Shown: positions 37,992 through 46,712 of the stretch, in pieces | Position numbering within the stretch: position 1 is the first letter of the stretch | How the letters are laid out: every line of letters begins with the position of its first letter | From: Planctomycetota bacterium | GTDB lineage: Bacteria > Planctomycetota > UBA1135 > GCA-002686595 | NCBI GenBank assembly: GCA_016712565.1 | Contig: JADJQU010000011.1 | Location: 62,001 to 126,000 of the forward strand | DNA: 64,000 bases | Reading direction: 5' to 3' | Made by a program: the position numbers and the translations under genes | The notes under the pieces: model-generated | Database searches by the model: none | Told to the model about the DNA's origin: nothing | Seen by the model: the letters and a program-made list of their open reading frames with translations, nothing else

Positions 37992-38078
37992 GGGTCGCTT
38001 CGGCCTCGGGGGCCGCTCCTCGGAGGTCGCGGGCGAAGGAGGATACGGCTCGCCCCGGCTTTGCGCTATCGTTCGCCC

Positions 38079-39176
38079 ATGAGTCGAACCACCCGAACGG
38101 ACGTTCCCACGCGTGAATGGGTGCTGCGCGCCCCCAAGGTCCTGCTGCACGAGCACCTCGACGGCGGCCTCAGGCCCCAGACCGTGCTCGAGCTGGCCCA
38201 GGAGGCCGGCTACCGGGAGCTGCCCGAGACGGACCCCGCGCGCCTCGCCGCGTGGTTCTTCGAGGGCGCCAACCGCAAGACCCTGCCCCTCTACCTGGAG
38301 GGCTTCCGCCACACGATCGCGGTGATGCAGTCCGCCCGCGCCCTGGAGCGCGTGGCCTTCGAGTTCATCGAGGACATGGCCCAGGACGGAGTGGTCTACG
38401 CCGAGGTGCGCTTCGCCCCGCACTTCCACACCCAGCGGGGACTGGGCCTGGACGCGGTCATGGCCGCCGTGCTGCGGGGACTGCAACGCGGCAAGGAGGC
38501 CTTCGGCGTGGGCTTCGGCGTGATCGTCTCGGCCCTGCGCAACGAGCCGGAGACGCTGTCCTTCAAGTTGGCGGAGCTGGCGGTGGCCTACCGCAGCCAG
38601 GGCTGCGTGGGCTTCGACCTGGCGGGCGAGGAGGCCGGCCACCCCGCCAAGGAACACGTGCGCGCCTTCGAGTTCGTCAAGCGCCAGAACTTCTCGATCA
38701 CGATCCACGCCGGAGAGAGCTTCGGCCCGGAGAGCATCTGGCAGGCGCTGCAGTACTGCGGCGCCCACCGCATCGGCCACGGCACGCGCCTGATCGAGGA
38801 CATCGTGGTCTACGACGGCAAGGTGATTCAGCTGGGCCACCTGGCCCAGTACGTGCTCGACCATCGCATCCCCATCGAGGTGTGCCTGTCGAGCAACGTG
38901 CACACGGGCGCGGCGCGCTCCCTGGAGGAACACCCGTTCCTGGTCTTCATGGACCAGAAGTTCCGGGTCACGCTCAATACCGACAACCGGCTCATGAGCC
39001 GCACCTCGATGACCGAGGAGTGCATGCTGGCCGTGGAACACTACGGCCTGGGGCTCGCCGACCTGGAGAAGATCGCCATCAACGGCATGAAGTCGGCCTT
39101 TGCCCACTACGACGAGCGCGTGCGCCTGATCTACGAGCGCATCAAGCCGGGCTACGCCGAACTGCGCGGCCAATGA
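38079..39176 (+). CDS. add: adenosine deaminase
   Basis: A 365-residue amidohydrolase that converts adenosine to inosine in purine salvage. Zinc and catalytic motifs are intact: LHEHLDGGLRP at the N-terminus, FAPHFH, ITIHAGESFGP, RIGHGTRLIED and SLNTDN-like LNTDNRLMS. The NTDN form, not NTDDP, matches the actinobacterial-type enzymes. ATG at 38079 is the first Met consistent with the family. The stop overlaps the following esterase start (ATGA), so the two are coupled. Confidence 0.93.
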   Translation: MSRTTRTDVPTREWVLRAPKVLLHEHLDGGLRPQTVLELAQEAGYRELPETDPARLAAWFFEGANRKTLPLYLEGFRHTIAVMQSARALERVAFEFIEDMAQDGVVYAEVRFAPHFHTQRGLGLDAVMAAVLRGLQRGKEAFGVGFGVIVSALRNEPETLSFKLAELAVAYRSQGCVGFDLAGEEAGHPAKEHVRAFEFVKRQNFSITIHAGESFGPESIWQALQYCGAHRIGHGTRLIEDIVVYDGKVIQLGHLAQYVLDHRIPIEVCLSSNVHTGAARSLEEHPFLVFMDQKFRVTLNTDNRLMSRTSMTEECMLAVEHYGLGLADLEKIAINGMKSAFAHYDERVRLIYERIKPGYAELRGQ

Positions 39177-40216
39177 ACTCCGGCGCCGCGCGGATCCAGA
39201 GCCTGGAGGCCGGCGACGTGCACTTCCACGTCGTCGAGAGCCGGCTCCTCAGGGGCAACGCCGCGGGCGATCCCGCGCGACGAGAGTTTCCGCTCTACGT
39301 GCCACGCAGTGCGCACTCCGCGAATCCCGTGCCCCTGGTGTTCCTGCTGATCGGTTTCACCGGCAACGGCCAGGAGTTCCTGGAATCCCACCCCTGGCGT
39401 CGCGGCGTGGTGCTCGAGTACGACGCGCTGCTCGCCGCGGGCAAGGTCCCGCCCGTGGTGCTCGGACTGCCGAACTGCTTCACGCGCTACGGCGGCAGCC
39501 AGTACGTGGATTCCGCCTTCAACGGCCCCTACGCGCGCTACGTGGCCGAGGAACTGGTGGCCTGGGCCGAGGCCCACGCGCCGGTGCTCCCCGGCCGTCG
39601 CGGCCTGGTGGGCAAGTCCTCCGGCGGCGTCGGCGCCCTGCACCTCGCCATGGAGCACCCCGGGGTCTTCTCCGCGGCGGCGTCCATCAGCGGCGATGCA
39701 GGCTTCGAGGGCTGCCACGCGCCCGCCTTCTGGGAGTGCGCGCGCGCCCTGGTGGCCCACGGCGGCGATGCGGGGCGCTTCCTGGAGGAGTTCCTGCGAG
39801 AGCCCGATCTCGCCGGGGACAAGTTCGGCGCGCTGAACACCATCGCCATGGCGGCCTGCTACTCGCCCAACCTGGAGTCCCCCATCGGCTGCGACCTGCC
39901 CATCGATCCGCGCACCGGTGAGCGCCTCGAGGCCGTGTGGCGGCGCTGGCTGCGGTTCGATCCGCTCGAAAGCTGTGGACGCCACGTGGAGGCCCTGCGC
40001 TCCCTGCTCCACCTGCACATCGAGTGCGGCGCCCGCGACGAGTACAACATCCAGTTCGGCACCCGGCGACTGTCGGAGAAACTGACGGCCCTCGGCGTCC
40101 CCCACAGCGTCCTGGAGCATGGGGGCTCCCACCGCGGCATCCAGCAGCGCTACCTGGAGGTGCTGCCGCCCCTGGTGCGCGCCCTGGCGGCGGGCCGGCG
40201 GGCGGCCTCCACGTAG
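39173..40216 (+). CDS. esterase (EstD/Fes-like alpha/beta-hydrolase)
   Basis: A 347-residue alpha/beta-hydrolase of the putative esterase family. VFLLIGFTGNGQEFL forms the oxyanion region, GLVGKSSGGVGALHLAME holds the nucleophile serine, and LEHGGSHRGIQQRY supplies the C-terminal histidine. No signal peptide, so cytosolic. It overlaps adenosine deaminase by 4 bases. Its last 67 bases overlap the convergent queF gene, with the predicted C-terminus ending in a low-conservation Ala/Arg tail. Substrate unknown. Confidence 0.83.
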   Translation: MNSGAARIQSLEAGDVHFHVVESRLLRGNAAGDPARREFPLYVPRSAHSANPVPLVFLLIGFTGNGQEFLESHPWRRGVVLEYDALLAAGKVPPVVLGLPNCFTRYGGSQYVDSAFNGPYARYVAEELVAWAEAHAPVLPGRRGLVGKSSGGVGALHLAMEHPGVFSAAASISGDAGFEGCHAPAFWECARALVAHGGDAGRFLEEFLREPDLAGDKFGALNTIAMAACYSPNLESPIGCDLPIDPRTGERLEAVWRRWLRFDPLESCGRHVEALRSLLHLHIECGARDEYNIQFGTRRLSEKLTALGVPHSVLEHGGSHRGIQQRYLEVLPPLVRALAAGRRAAST

Positions 40217-40590
40217 CTCACTTCCACCACGGTGCGAATTCCTCCGCGCACGTAGAAGTCGCCCTCCACCGTCATCGAACGGGGCCCCGTGGCCCCCACC
40301 AGGTCGTCGAGGATCCGGTTGGTGACGGCCTCGTGGAACGCGCCCTCATTGCGGTAGGACCACAGGTAGAGCTTGAGGCTCTTGAGTTCCACGCACTTGC
40401 GGCCCGGAACGTAGCGGATGCGCAGCGTGGCGAAGTCCGGCTGGCCCGTCTTGGGGCACAGGCAGGTGAACTCCGGACACTCGAAGCGGATCTCGTAGTC
40501 CCGCTCGGGGTTGGGATTGTCGAACGTTTCCAGGCGGCGGGAGGGGCCCGTCCCCGGGGGTGCCGTCGGTCGTGAGGATCGCGTCTTCAT
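40150..40590 (-). CDS. queF: NADPH-dependent 7-cyano-7-deazaguanine reductase
   Basis: A 146-residue single-domain (YkvM-type) QueF that reduces preQ0 to preQ1 in queuosine biosynthesis. FECPEFTCLCPKTGQPDFAT holds the catalytic Cys45 and Asp52; CVELKSLKLYLWSYRNEGAF contains the substrate-binding Glu and the tunnelling-fold strand; GDFYVRGGIRTVVEV closes the domain. The last ~20 residues are an Arg-rich tail read through the 3' end of the convergent esterase, perhaps because an earlier stop was lost. ATG at 40590 fits family length. Other queuosine genes are not in the window. Confidence 0.93.
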   Translation of the reverse strand: MKTRSSRPTAPPGTGPSRRLETFDNPNPERDYEIRFECPEFTCLCPKTGQPDFATLRIRYVPGRKCVELKSLKLYLWSYRNEGAFHEAVTNRILDDLVGATGPRSMTVEGDFYVRGGIRTVVEVSYVEAARRPAARARTRGGSTSR

Positions 40591-40678
40591 GGAAGCGGCG
40601 GATTCTAGTGCCTGGGTCCCGGGCGCGCGGCCCAAAAGCGCCCGCACGCCGCGCCCGCCGGACCGCGAGCACCGGACA

Positions 40679-43006
40679 TTAGCGGCCGGTGCCAGGGTCC
40701 CGGGCGCCGGCCCCTGGTACGACCAGGCCCTCGCTGCGCACCAGGACCACGCCGGAGGCCGCGTACTCCAGGGCCCAGGCAAAGGCCCGGCCGCGGCGGC
40801 TCCAACGGGAGGCGCAGCGGTCGGCGCCCCGGGCCACGAATTCCGCCAGGGGCGGCTCCACCGCGCGGCTCGCCTCCGGCAAGCTGCCGTCGGGCGAGGT
40901 CGCGTCGGTCGGACCGCGCCGCGGTTCCTCGAGGGCGAAGCGCGCCTCCTCCAGGGTGGCGAGGTCCAGGAGCAGCAGGCGCAGCAGGCCCCGCTCGCCG
41001 CGCCGGGCGAGGGTTGCTTCGGCGGCCGCCAGGAGCGGTGCGTCCACGCCGACGAAGACCCAGTCGTCCCCGGCGATTCGCGGCGCCGCGAGAGACTCGA
41101 AGCGCGCGAGCTGCGGGGCCGCGTCCGCCTCGCTCAGGTTCGACCAGCCGCCCACGGGCCAGGCCAGCCGAATGCGGCGCGCCAGAAGCCAGTCCACCGA
41201 GGCGGCCAGATCGAAGTGGGCATAGGCCTCGCCGGCGAGGTCCACCCACACTCCGCGCGATTCGAAGATGACCTCCGAGGCCGAAGCGCTCCAACCCAGG
41301 ATCGGCGCGCGGGCGAGCTCCGTGTCGCGGGGCCCCCGAGCGCTGGCGCCCCGCAGGGTCAGCGCGTCCCAGTCCAGGGGCGTCGAGGCGTCGTCGCGGT
41401 ACCAGCGCAGCGTGCCCGTGGTGGGCGCGGGCGGATCGACGGCCTCCAGGCTGCGCTCGCCGCGGCCGCCGTGATCGCGGGCCACGGCGATCCCGCGCGC
41501 GCGCAACTCGGCGAAGCGCTCCGTGCGCGTGAAGTGGGCCAAGGCCTCGCGGGTGGGCGCCGCGATCCACAGGAGGTCGCTCCCGCGACCGTCGGGACCG
41601 GTCCGCTCGGCCGGATCCCGGGCCGAGAGCCGCGGCGAGGCAAGGAAGTCGAGGGGCTCGGTCCGCGAAAACGGCTCGATGCCGCCCACGCGGCGCGGTA
41701 CGTCCAGCAGCAGCAACGACGCGGGCCTCGGCTCCAGGGCCGCGGCCTGTGCCACCTCGGAGCGGCAACGATCGAACAGCTCCATGGAGCGCGACCAGGC
41801 CGCGGCGTGGCCGTGGGCCAGCGCGGCCCAGCCGGTGCACAGGATCGCGGGCATCAGTCCTCGGCGCAGGCCAGAGAGCGCCGTGGAAGCGAGCGCGAGC
41901 CCCGCGCTGACCACCAGGGCCCCGGGGAGCAGCACCTCGGCGTGCGTGAAGTCCCGGGGCTGAACCCGCACGCTGAGCCCGGCGCAGGCCGCGGAGAAGA
42001 GCGAGACGGCCCCCAGGGCCAGGATCGTGCTCCACAGGCGCGGCGCGGAGCGCGCGGCGGAGAAGGCCCCCTCCAGGGCCACCACCAGGACGCCGGCGGC
42101 CAGCAGGTAGGCCGCGAAACCCAGTCCCTCGGCATTGACCGAGAGCACGAGGACGCCGAGCTTCTCCACCGCCACGGCCAGGGACTCGGTGGCGGAGAGC
42201 GTTTCCCCGGCGACCGACGCCGTGGGGAACAGGAACCAGCGCAGAGCGGGCTCCACCGCCGCGCACAGCCCGTAGACCGCGCCGGTCACGGCCGCCGTGC
42301 GCAGGCGCGCGGCCAGGGGTCGATAGCGCCTGCCCGCCACGAATTCCGCCACGGCCAACAGGGGCGGCACGGCCATGGCCAGGGGGCTCGCGAGACTCGC
42401 GAGCACGGTGCCCACTCCCGCTCGAATTGCGGCGCGGTGGACCCGTGCCTGCCGCGCCCGCAGAAACTGGGCCCCCGACCAGGTGCCGAACGCCAGGGCC
42501 ATCAGGTCCCCGCGCGCCCCCAGGGAGCCGATGGCGGCGTAGGCCAGCGGATGCACCAAGGCCGCCGCCGCCGTGACCCAGGCCGCGGCGCGTCCGTGCT
42601 CGTCGCCGAGCCACGGTGAAACAAGCCGTCGCAGGAACACGCCCGCCCCCGCGGCGGCCAGCAGGTACCAGAGCAGATTCTCCACGCGGAAGGGTCGCGG
42701 ACTCGCGGCGCCCAGGGCCCCGCCGTCGCTCCACAGGGCCGTGGACAGGGCCAAGCTGGCCGCCCCCAGGGGCCGCAGGCCGTGCTCGCCCGCGGCGAAC
42801 CCGCGCGCGCCAGCGCCGAAGAAGGCAGCGCCGCTCCCCTCCGCGGTGTCCAGACCGCCCACCTCCCCGGCGGCCAGCAGGGCCCGCAGATCGGAGGCCG
42901 AAAAGCCCTGCCCGGGCCCGCGGGGGAGGAACAGCGGACCGTGGGCGTGCAGGCCCAGAGCGAGCACGAACAGGGCTCCGAGCGTCCAGGCGAGCCAGCG
43001 CGGCAT
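40679..43006 (-). CDS. large polytopic membrane protein of unknown function
   Basis: A 775-residue protein. The first ~430 residues hold about eleven hydrophobic segments; the remaining ~340 residues are soluble, beginning LLLLDVPRRVGGIEP, and probably lie outside the membrane. Layout (multi-pass N-half, soluble C-half) recalls membrane glycosyltransferases and mannosyltransferases, but I cannot find a DD or other sugar-transfer motif with confidence. GDLMALAFG near 180 is typical of the GT-C-like loops only in a loose sense. Stands alone on the minus strand; no signal peptide beyond the first membrane helix. Confidence 0.7.
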   Translation of the reverse strand: MPRWLAWTLGALFVLALGLHAHGPLFLPRGPGQGFSASDLRALLAAGEVGGLDTAEGSGAAFFGAGARGFAAGEHGLRPLGAASLALSTALWSDGGALGAASPRPFRVENLLWYLLAAAGAGVFLRRLVSPWLGDEHGRAAAWVTAAAALVHPLAYAAIGSLGARGDLMALAFGTWSGAQFLRARQARVHRAAIRAGVGTVLASLASPLAMAVPPLLAVAEFVAGRRYRPLAARLRTAAVTGAVYGLCAAVEPALRWFLFPTASVAGETLSATESLAVAVEKLGVLVLSVNAEGLGFAAYLLAAGVLVVALEGAFSAARSAPRLWSTILALGAVSLFSAACAGLSVRVQPRDFTHAEVLLPGALVVSAGLALASTALSGLRRGLMPAILCTGWAALAHGHAAAWSRSMELFDRCRSEVAQAAALEPRPASLLLLDVPRRVGGIEPFSRTEPLDFLASPRLSARDPAERTGPDGRGSDLLWIAAPTREALAHFTRTERFAELRARGIAVARDHGGRGERSLEAVDPPAPTTGTLRWYRDDASTPLDWDALTLRGASARGPRDTELARAPILGWSASASEVIFESRGVWVDLAGEAYAHFDLAASVDWLLARRIRLAWPVGGWSNLSEADAAPQLARFESLAAPRIAGDDWVFVGVDAPLLAAAEATLARRGERGLLRLLLLDLATLEEARFALEEPRRGPTDATSPDGSLPEASRAVEPPLAEFVARGADRCASRWSRRGRAFAWALEYAASGVVLVRSEGLVVPGAGARDPGTGR

Positions 43007-43112
43007 TGGGGGCAGTCTAGCCTGCGGGGCCGCCCCTTCGCCCGCTCCAAGGGCGGACGCCGCCGCGCGACCACCCGCAGGGCCGCGGCGCTGCCGCCCC
43101 GCTGCTCGGCGG

Positions 43113-45197
43113 CTACTGCACGCGGCAGCGCATGTCGACCGCGCAGACCCCCTCGGGGAAGGCGAGCAACGGGTTGATCTCCAGCTCGGCGATTTCGGGG
43201 TGCTCCAGGGCCAGTTGGGAAAGCCGTTGGATCGCGTCCACGAGGGCCTCCTCGTCGATGCCCGCCTGCCCCCGCACGCCCGCCAGGATCGGCCAGCCGC
43301 GGATCTCCCGCAGCAGCTCGCGGGCGCGCACGTCGCTGACCGGACACACCGCGAAGGACACGTCCTTCAAGACCTCGACGTACAGTCCCCCCAGGCCGAA
43401 CATGAGCACGGGCCCGTAGGCCGGATCGGACACGAGGCCCAGCACGACCTCGCGGCCGCCGCGCATCATCTTCTGCACATTGACGCCCTCCGCGTCCGGG
43501 TGCCGGAGCTTCTCGAAGGCGCCGCGCACGGCCCATTCGTCCTTCAGGTCCAGGATCACGCCGCCCACGTCGGACTTGTGCACGACCGACGGCGCGGAGA
43601 GCTTGGCCACCACGGGGTAGCCCACCGACGCCGCGATGGCCACCGCCTCCGCGGGGGTCCTGGCGAGCCCGCCGGGCACCACCGGAAGACCGTAGGCCGC
43701 CGAGAGCGCCCGGCGTGCCTTGACGCCCAGCCAGCCCGGACGCAACGCGCGCTTGGCCGCGGCTCGATCCACCCGGAAGCGCCGCACCTTGCCCGCCGGG
43801 CGCGCCAGGATCCTGCGCCGTTCCTCCAGGGCCGCCAGGGCCCGGACCGCGGACTCGGGGTACAGATAGACCGGCACCCAATCCTGCTGGGCGCCGCGGG
43901 AGATCGCCTCGAGGATCTCCTCGCGGGCCATGAAGCAACTGACCACCGGCTTCGAGCTGCCGCGCGCCGCTTCGAACACGCTGCGCGCCACGGCCACGGG
44001 CTCGTGGGTGATCGGCGGCACGAAGATCACCACCACCGAATCGACGCCCGGGTCCTGGAGCAGCACGCCGAGGGCCGCGTGGTAGTCCGCCGCCGTGGCG
44101 CCGGCGACCATGTCCACGGGGTTGGCCAGCGAAGCCTCGGGCACCAGGATCTTGCGCAGCTTGGCCCCTGTGGCCGGCGAGAGCTGGGCGATGTCGAGCC
44201 CCGAGCCCACGAGCGCGTCGGTGGCCAGAATCGCGGGACCGCCGGCGTTGGTGAGCACGGCGACGCGCTTGCCCGCGGGCAGGGGCAGCTTGGCCAGGGC
44301 GAGCCCCACGTCGAAGAGCTCTTCCACGGAATCCACGCGCTGGACGCCGCAGTCCTTGAGCAGGGCATCCGCCGCCACGTCCGCACCCGCGAGGGCGCCG
44401 GTGTGGCTGCCCGCGGCCCGCGCTCCGGCGCTGGAGCGACCGGCCTTGACCGTCACGATGGCCTTCTCGCGGCTGACCCGCCTGGCAATGGGCACGAAAT
44501 TGCGCGGGTTGCCGAAGGACTCCAGATACAGCAGGAGGCAGCGGATCCCCGCCTCGCGCCCCCAGTACTCGATCAGGTCGTTGGCCGACACGTCGGCGCG
44601 GTTTCCCATGGAGACGAACATGGCCACGCCCAGGTGAATGTGGTCGGCGTGGGTCAGGATCGCCTCGCCCATGGCGCCGGACTGGGACACGAAGGCCACG
44701 GGACCGTCCTTGGGGAAGGTGCGCGCGAAGGAGGCATTCAGGCGCACGCCGGCCTGGGCGTTCTGGATGCCCATGCAGTTGGGCCCCACCATGCGCATGC
44801 CGTGCTTGCGGGCCAGGGCGAGCAATTGCCGCTCGAGCTTCGCGCCCTCGGGTCCGGTTTCCTTGAAACCCGCGGTGATCACCACCACCGCGCCCACGCG
44901 CTTCTTCACGCATTGGGCCAGGGTGCGCGACACCAGCGCCTTGGGCACCGTGATCACCGCCAGGTCCACGGGGTCCTCGATGGCCGTCACGCTCCTGTGG
45001 CACTTGATCGAGTGCAGCACCTGGGCATGGGGGTTGACCGGAAAGACCTTGCCCTCGAAGCCGCCGGTGATCAGGTTGTGGAGCACCTGCCAGCCGATGG
45101 AGCCCGGCCGGCGCGAGGCGCCGATGACGGCCACGGAACGGGGCCGGAAGAGCTTGTCGAGACCGTGGTCGGGGCGCTGGGCTCGCGTGCGTCGCAT
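43113..45197 (-). CDS. ADP-forming acyl-CoA synthetase (acetate-CoA ligase family), fused alpha-beta
   Basis: A 694-residue fused enzyme with CoA-binding Rossmann, succinyl-CoA ligase-like and ATP-grasp domains in order. The CoA-binding VAVIGASRRPGSIGWQV opens the protein, VSQSGAMGEAILT follows, and GSHTGALAG carries the phosphohistidine H265. The C-terminal ATP-grasp domain has VVAKLSAPSVVHKSDVGGV and ELEINPLLAFPEG. It should interconvert acyl-CoA, ADP and phosphate with free acid and ATP. Related proteins include Pat-type protein acetyltransferases, but the extra GNAT domain is absent. Next to the divergent DUF4863 gene. Confidence 0.88.
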   Translation of the reverse strand: MRRTRAQRPDHGLDKLFRPRSVAVIGASRRPGSIGWQVLHNLITGGFEGKVFPVNPHAQVLHSIKCHRSVTAIEDPVDLAVITVPKALVSRTLAQCVKKRVGAVVVITAGFKETGPEGAKLERQLLALARKHGMRMVGPNCMGIQNAQAGVRLNASFARTFPKDGPVAFVSQSGAMGEAILTHADHIHLGVAMFVSMGNRADVSANDLIEYWGREAGIRCLLLYLESFGNPRNFVPIARRVSREKAIVTVKAGRSSAGARAAGSHTGALAGADVAADALLKDCGVQRVDSVEELFDVGLALAKLPLPAGKRVAVLTNAGGPAILATDALVGSGLDIAQLSPATGAKLRKILVPEASLANPVDMVAGATAADYHAALGVLLQDPGVDSVVVIFVPPITHEPVAVARSVFEAARGSSKPVVSCFMAREEILEAISRGAQQDWVPVYLYPESAVRALAALEERRRILARPAGKVRRFRVDRAAAKRALRPGWLGVKARRALSAAYGLPVVPGGLARTPAEAVAIAASVGYPVVAKLSAPSVVHKSDVGGVILDLKDEWAVRGAFEKLRHPDAEGVNVQKMMRGGREVVLGLVSDPAYGPVLMFGLGGLYVEVLKDVSFAVCPVSDVRARELLREIRGWPILAGVRGQAGIDEEALVDAIQRLSQLALEHPEIAELEINPLLAFPEGVCAVDMRCRVQ

Positions 45198-45272
45198 GGG
45201 GCGTTTGTACCAATTCGCGGGCCTGGTCGCCGTGGGCTTGCCGCACCGGCGGGCCCGGGTTGCAATGGCCCC

Positions 45273-45725
45273 ATGCTCGACACCTTCCGTCCGCTGCTGG
45301 AAGCCGCCCAGGGCCTCGACCTCGCTGACCCCGCCACCGCACGGGCGGAACTCGCCCGCCGCTTCGATCCCCAATCGGCGCGGGCCAAGTCCCTCGCGGG
45401 CGAACTCCTGACCCTGTGCCGCGCGGGAAAGATCGCCGAGCGCGGCGAACTGCCGGTCAAGTGGGGGCGCGTCTCCAAGGCCCTGCCCGAGACCCTGGAG
45501 CAGTCCATCGACGTGGTGCTGATGAACGGACCCGGCCCGCGCCATCGACACCCGGCGGGCGAGGTCAACTTCTGCATCGCGGTGGACGGGTCCCCCACCT
45601 TCGACGGAGAGCCCCCCGGCTGGGTCGTGCTGCCCCCGGGCTCCACCCACGTGCCCACGGTGAGCGGCGGGACGATGCTGATCGTCTACCTGCTGCCGCG
45701 GGGCGAAATGGAATTCCTGAAGTAG
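45273..45725 (+). CDS. DUF4863 / 4-hydroxylaminobenzoate lyase-like cupin-fold protein
   Basis: A 150-residue protein. PRHRHPAGEVNFCIAVDGSP and the C-terminal GWVVLPPGSTHVPTVSGG with LIVYLLPRGEMEFLK give the DUF4863 pattern, a small metal-binding cupin-like fold. I recall this family includes PnbB, a 4-hydroxylaminobenzoate lyase; whether this member has that activity is not shown. ATG at 45273 begins MLDTFRPLLEAAQG. Divergent from the acyl-CoA synthetase by 75 bases, with no nitroaromatic reductase nearby. Confidence 0.65.
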   Translation: MLDTFRPLLEAAQGLDLADPATARAELARRFDPQSARAKSLAGELLTLCRAGKIAERGELPVKWGRVSKALPETLEQSIDVVLMNGPGPRHRHPAGEVNFCIAVDGSPTFDGEPPGWVVLPPGSTHVPTVSGGTMLIVYLLPRGEMEFLK

Positions 45726-45826
45726 CTCCGCCGGCGCGGGGCCGGGGATCGAAGGCGTGCGCCGCGGCCACTGGCCTGCGTCCGCGGGCCGGGCCTCGCC
45801 CCCGGCGGTGGAACCGCCACCCGGTC

Positions 45827-46669
45827 TCAGGGACGCGCGAAGACTGCGAAGTCCGACGCGCCGCGGCCCGCGGCGAGGGCGCGGTCCATGGCCGTCGCCA
45901 CGCCCGGCAGCACGATCAGCTTCTCGGAGCCGGCGGCCTCGAGCATCAGGCGCGCGTCCTTGCGCGCCATGGTCAGCTCGAAGCTCGGTGAGGCACCGGC
46001 GGCCGAGAGCACGCGCTGGCCGATCGCGGGCAGCAGGGCACCCGGGTTGAACACGTCGAGCAGCTTGAGCATCTCCGCGGCCGGCACGCCGTTGCCCTGG
46101 CCGATGGCCAGCACGTCGCCCATGGCGGCCGCCAGGGCGAACAGCACGGAATTGCCGGCGAGCTTGTGCACCGCGGCCAGTTCCACCGCCGGCCCCACGT
46201 AGGCCAACTTGCCCGTCATGGCCGAGAGATGCCCCTCCAGGGCGCCGAGGTCGCCGCGCGGCCCCGAGTAGAGCATCACGCCCTGGGCCTCGCGGGCGTG
46301 CTTGGGCGACATGAACACCGGCGCGGGCACGTAGCGCACGCCCGCGGCGGAGAGGGCCTCGAAGCGCGCCTTGACCTTGGCGGGCAGATTGGTGCTGTGG
46401 TCCACCACCGGCGCTCCCGCCTGGAGGCCCGCCCGCAGGTTCGCGATCACCGCGTCCACGGCGCTGTCCTCGGCCAGCACCAGGTGCACCACCGAGGCCC
46501 CGCGCACGCACTCGGCGGGGTCCGGGGCGAGGAACGCGCCGAGCTTCCCCAGGGGCGCCAGCTTCTCCCGGCTTCGATTCCAGACGCGCACGTGGTGGCC
46601 CCTGGAGAGCAGGTTCTCGGCCATGGCGGCGCCGAGCAGGCCGGTTCCGAGCAAAGCGATGGTGGTCAT
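45827..46669 (-). CDS. beta-hydroxyacid dehydrogenase (3-hydroxyisobutyrate dehydrogenase family)
   Basis: A 280-residue NAD(P)-dependent dehydrogenase. IALLGTGLLGAAMAENLL is the Rossmann glycine motif, VVDHSTNLP corresponds to the substrate-binding sulfate/carboxylate motif (usually DxST), YVPAPVFMSPKHAREA follows, and the catalytic lysine is K169 in AAVHKLAGNS. Family members reduce or oxidise 3-hydroxyisobutyrate, tartronate semialdehyde or glyoxylate-type acids. It starts 43 bases after the YgiQ stop on the same strand but appears functionally separate. Confidence 0.88.
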   Translation of the reverse strand: MTTIALLGTGLLGAAMAENLLSRGHHVRVWNRSREKLAPLGKLGAFLAPDPAECVRGASVVHLVLAEDSAVDAVIANLRAGLQAGAPVVDHSTNLPAKVKARFEALSAAGVRYVPAPVFMSPKHAREAQGVMLYSGPRGDLGALEGHLSAMTGKLAYVGPAVELAAVHKLAGNSVLFALAAAMGDVLAIGQGNGVPAAEMLKLLDVFNPGALLPAIGQRVLSAAGASPSFELTMARKDARLMLEAAGSEKLIVLPGVATAMDRALAAGRGASDFAVFARP

Positions 46670-46712
46670 GGAATCGATGGGACGGAGAGGTTGCGGACGG
46701 CCGCCGGGCGCC

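Noticed and set aside
40679..43006. Named glycosyltransferase assignment for the 775-residue membrane protein
   Set aside because: Membrane layout is suggestive, but no catalytic motif could be identified with confidence.
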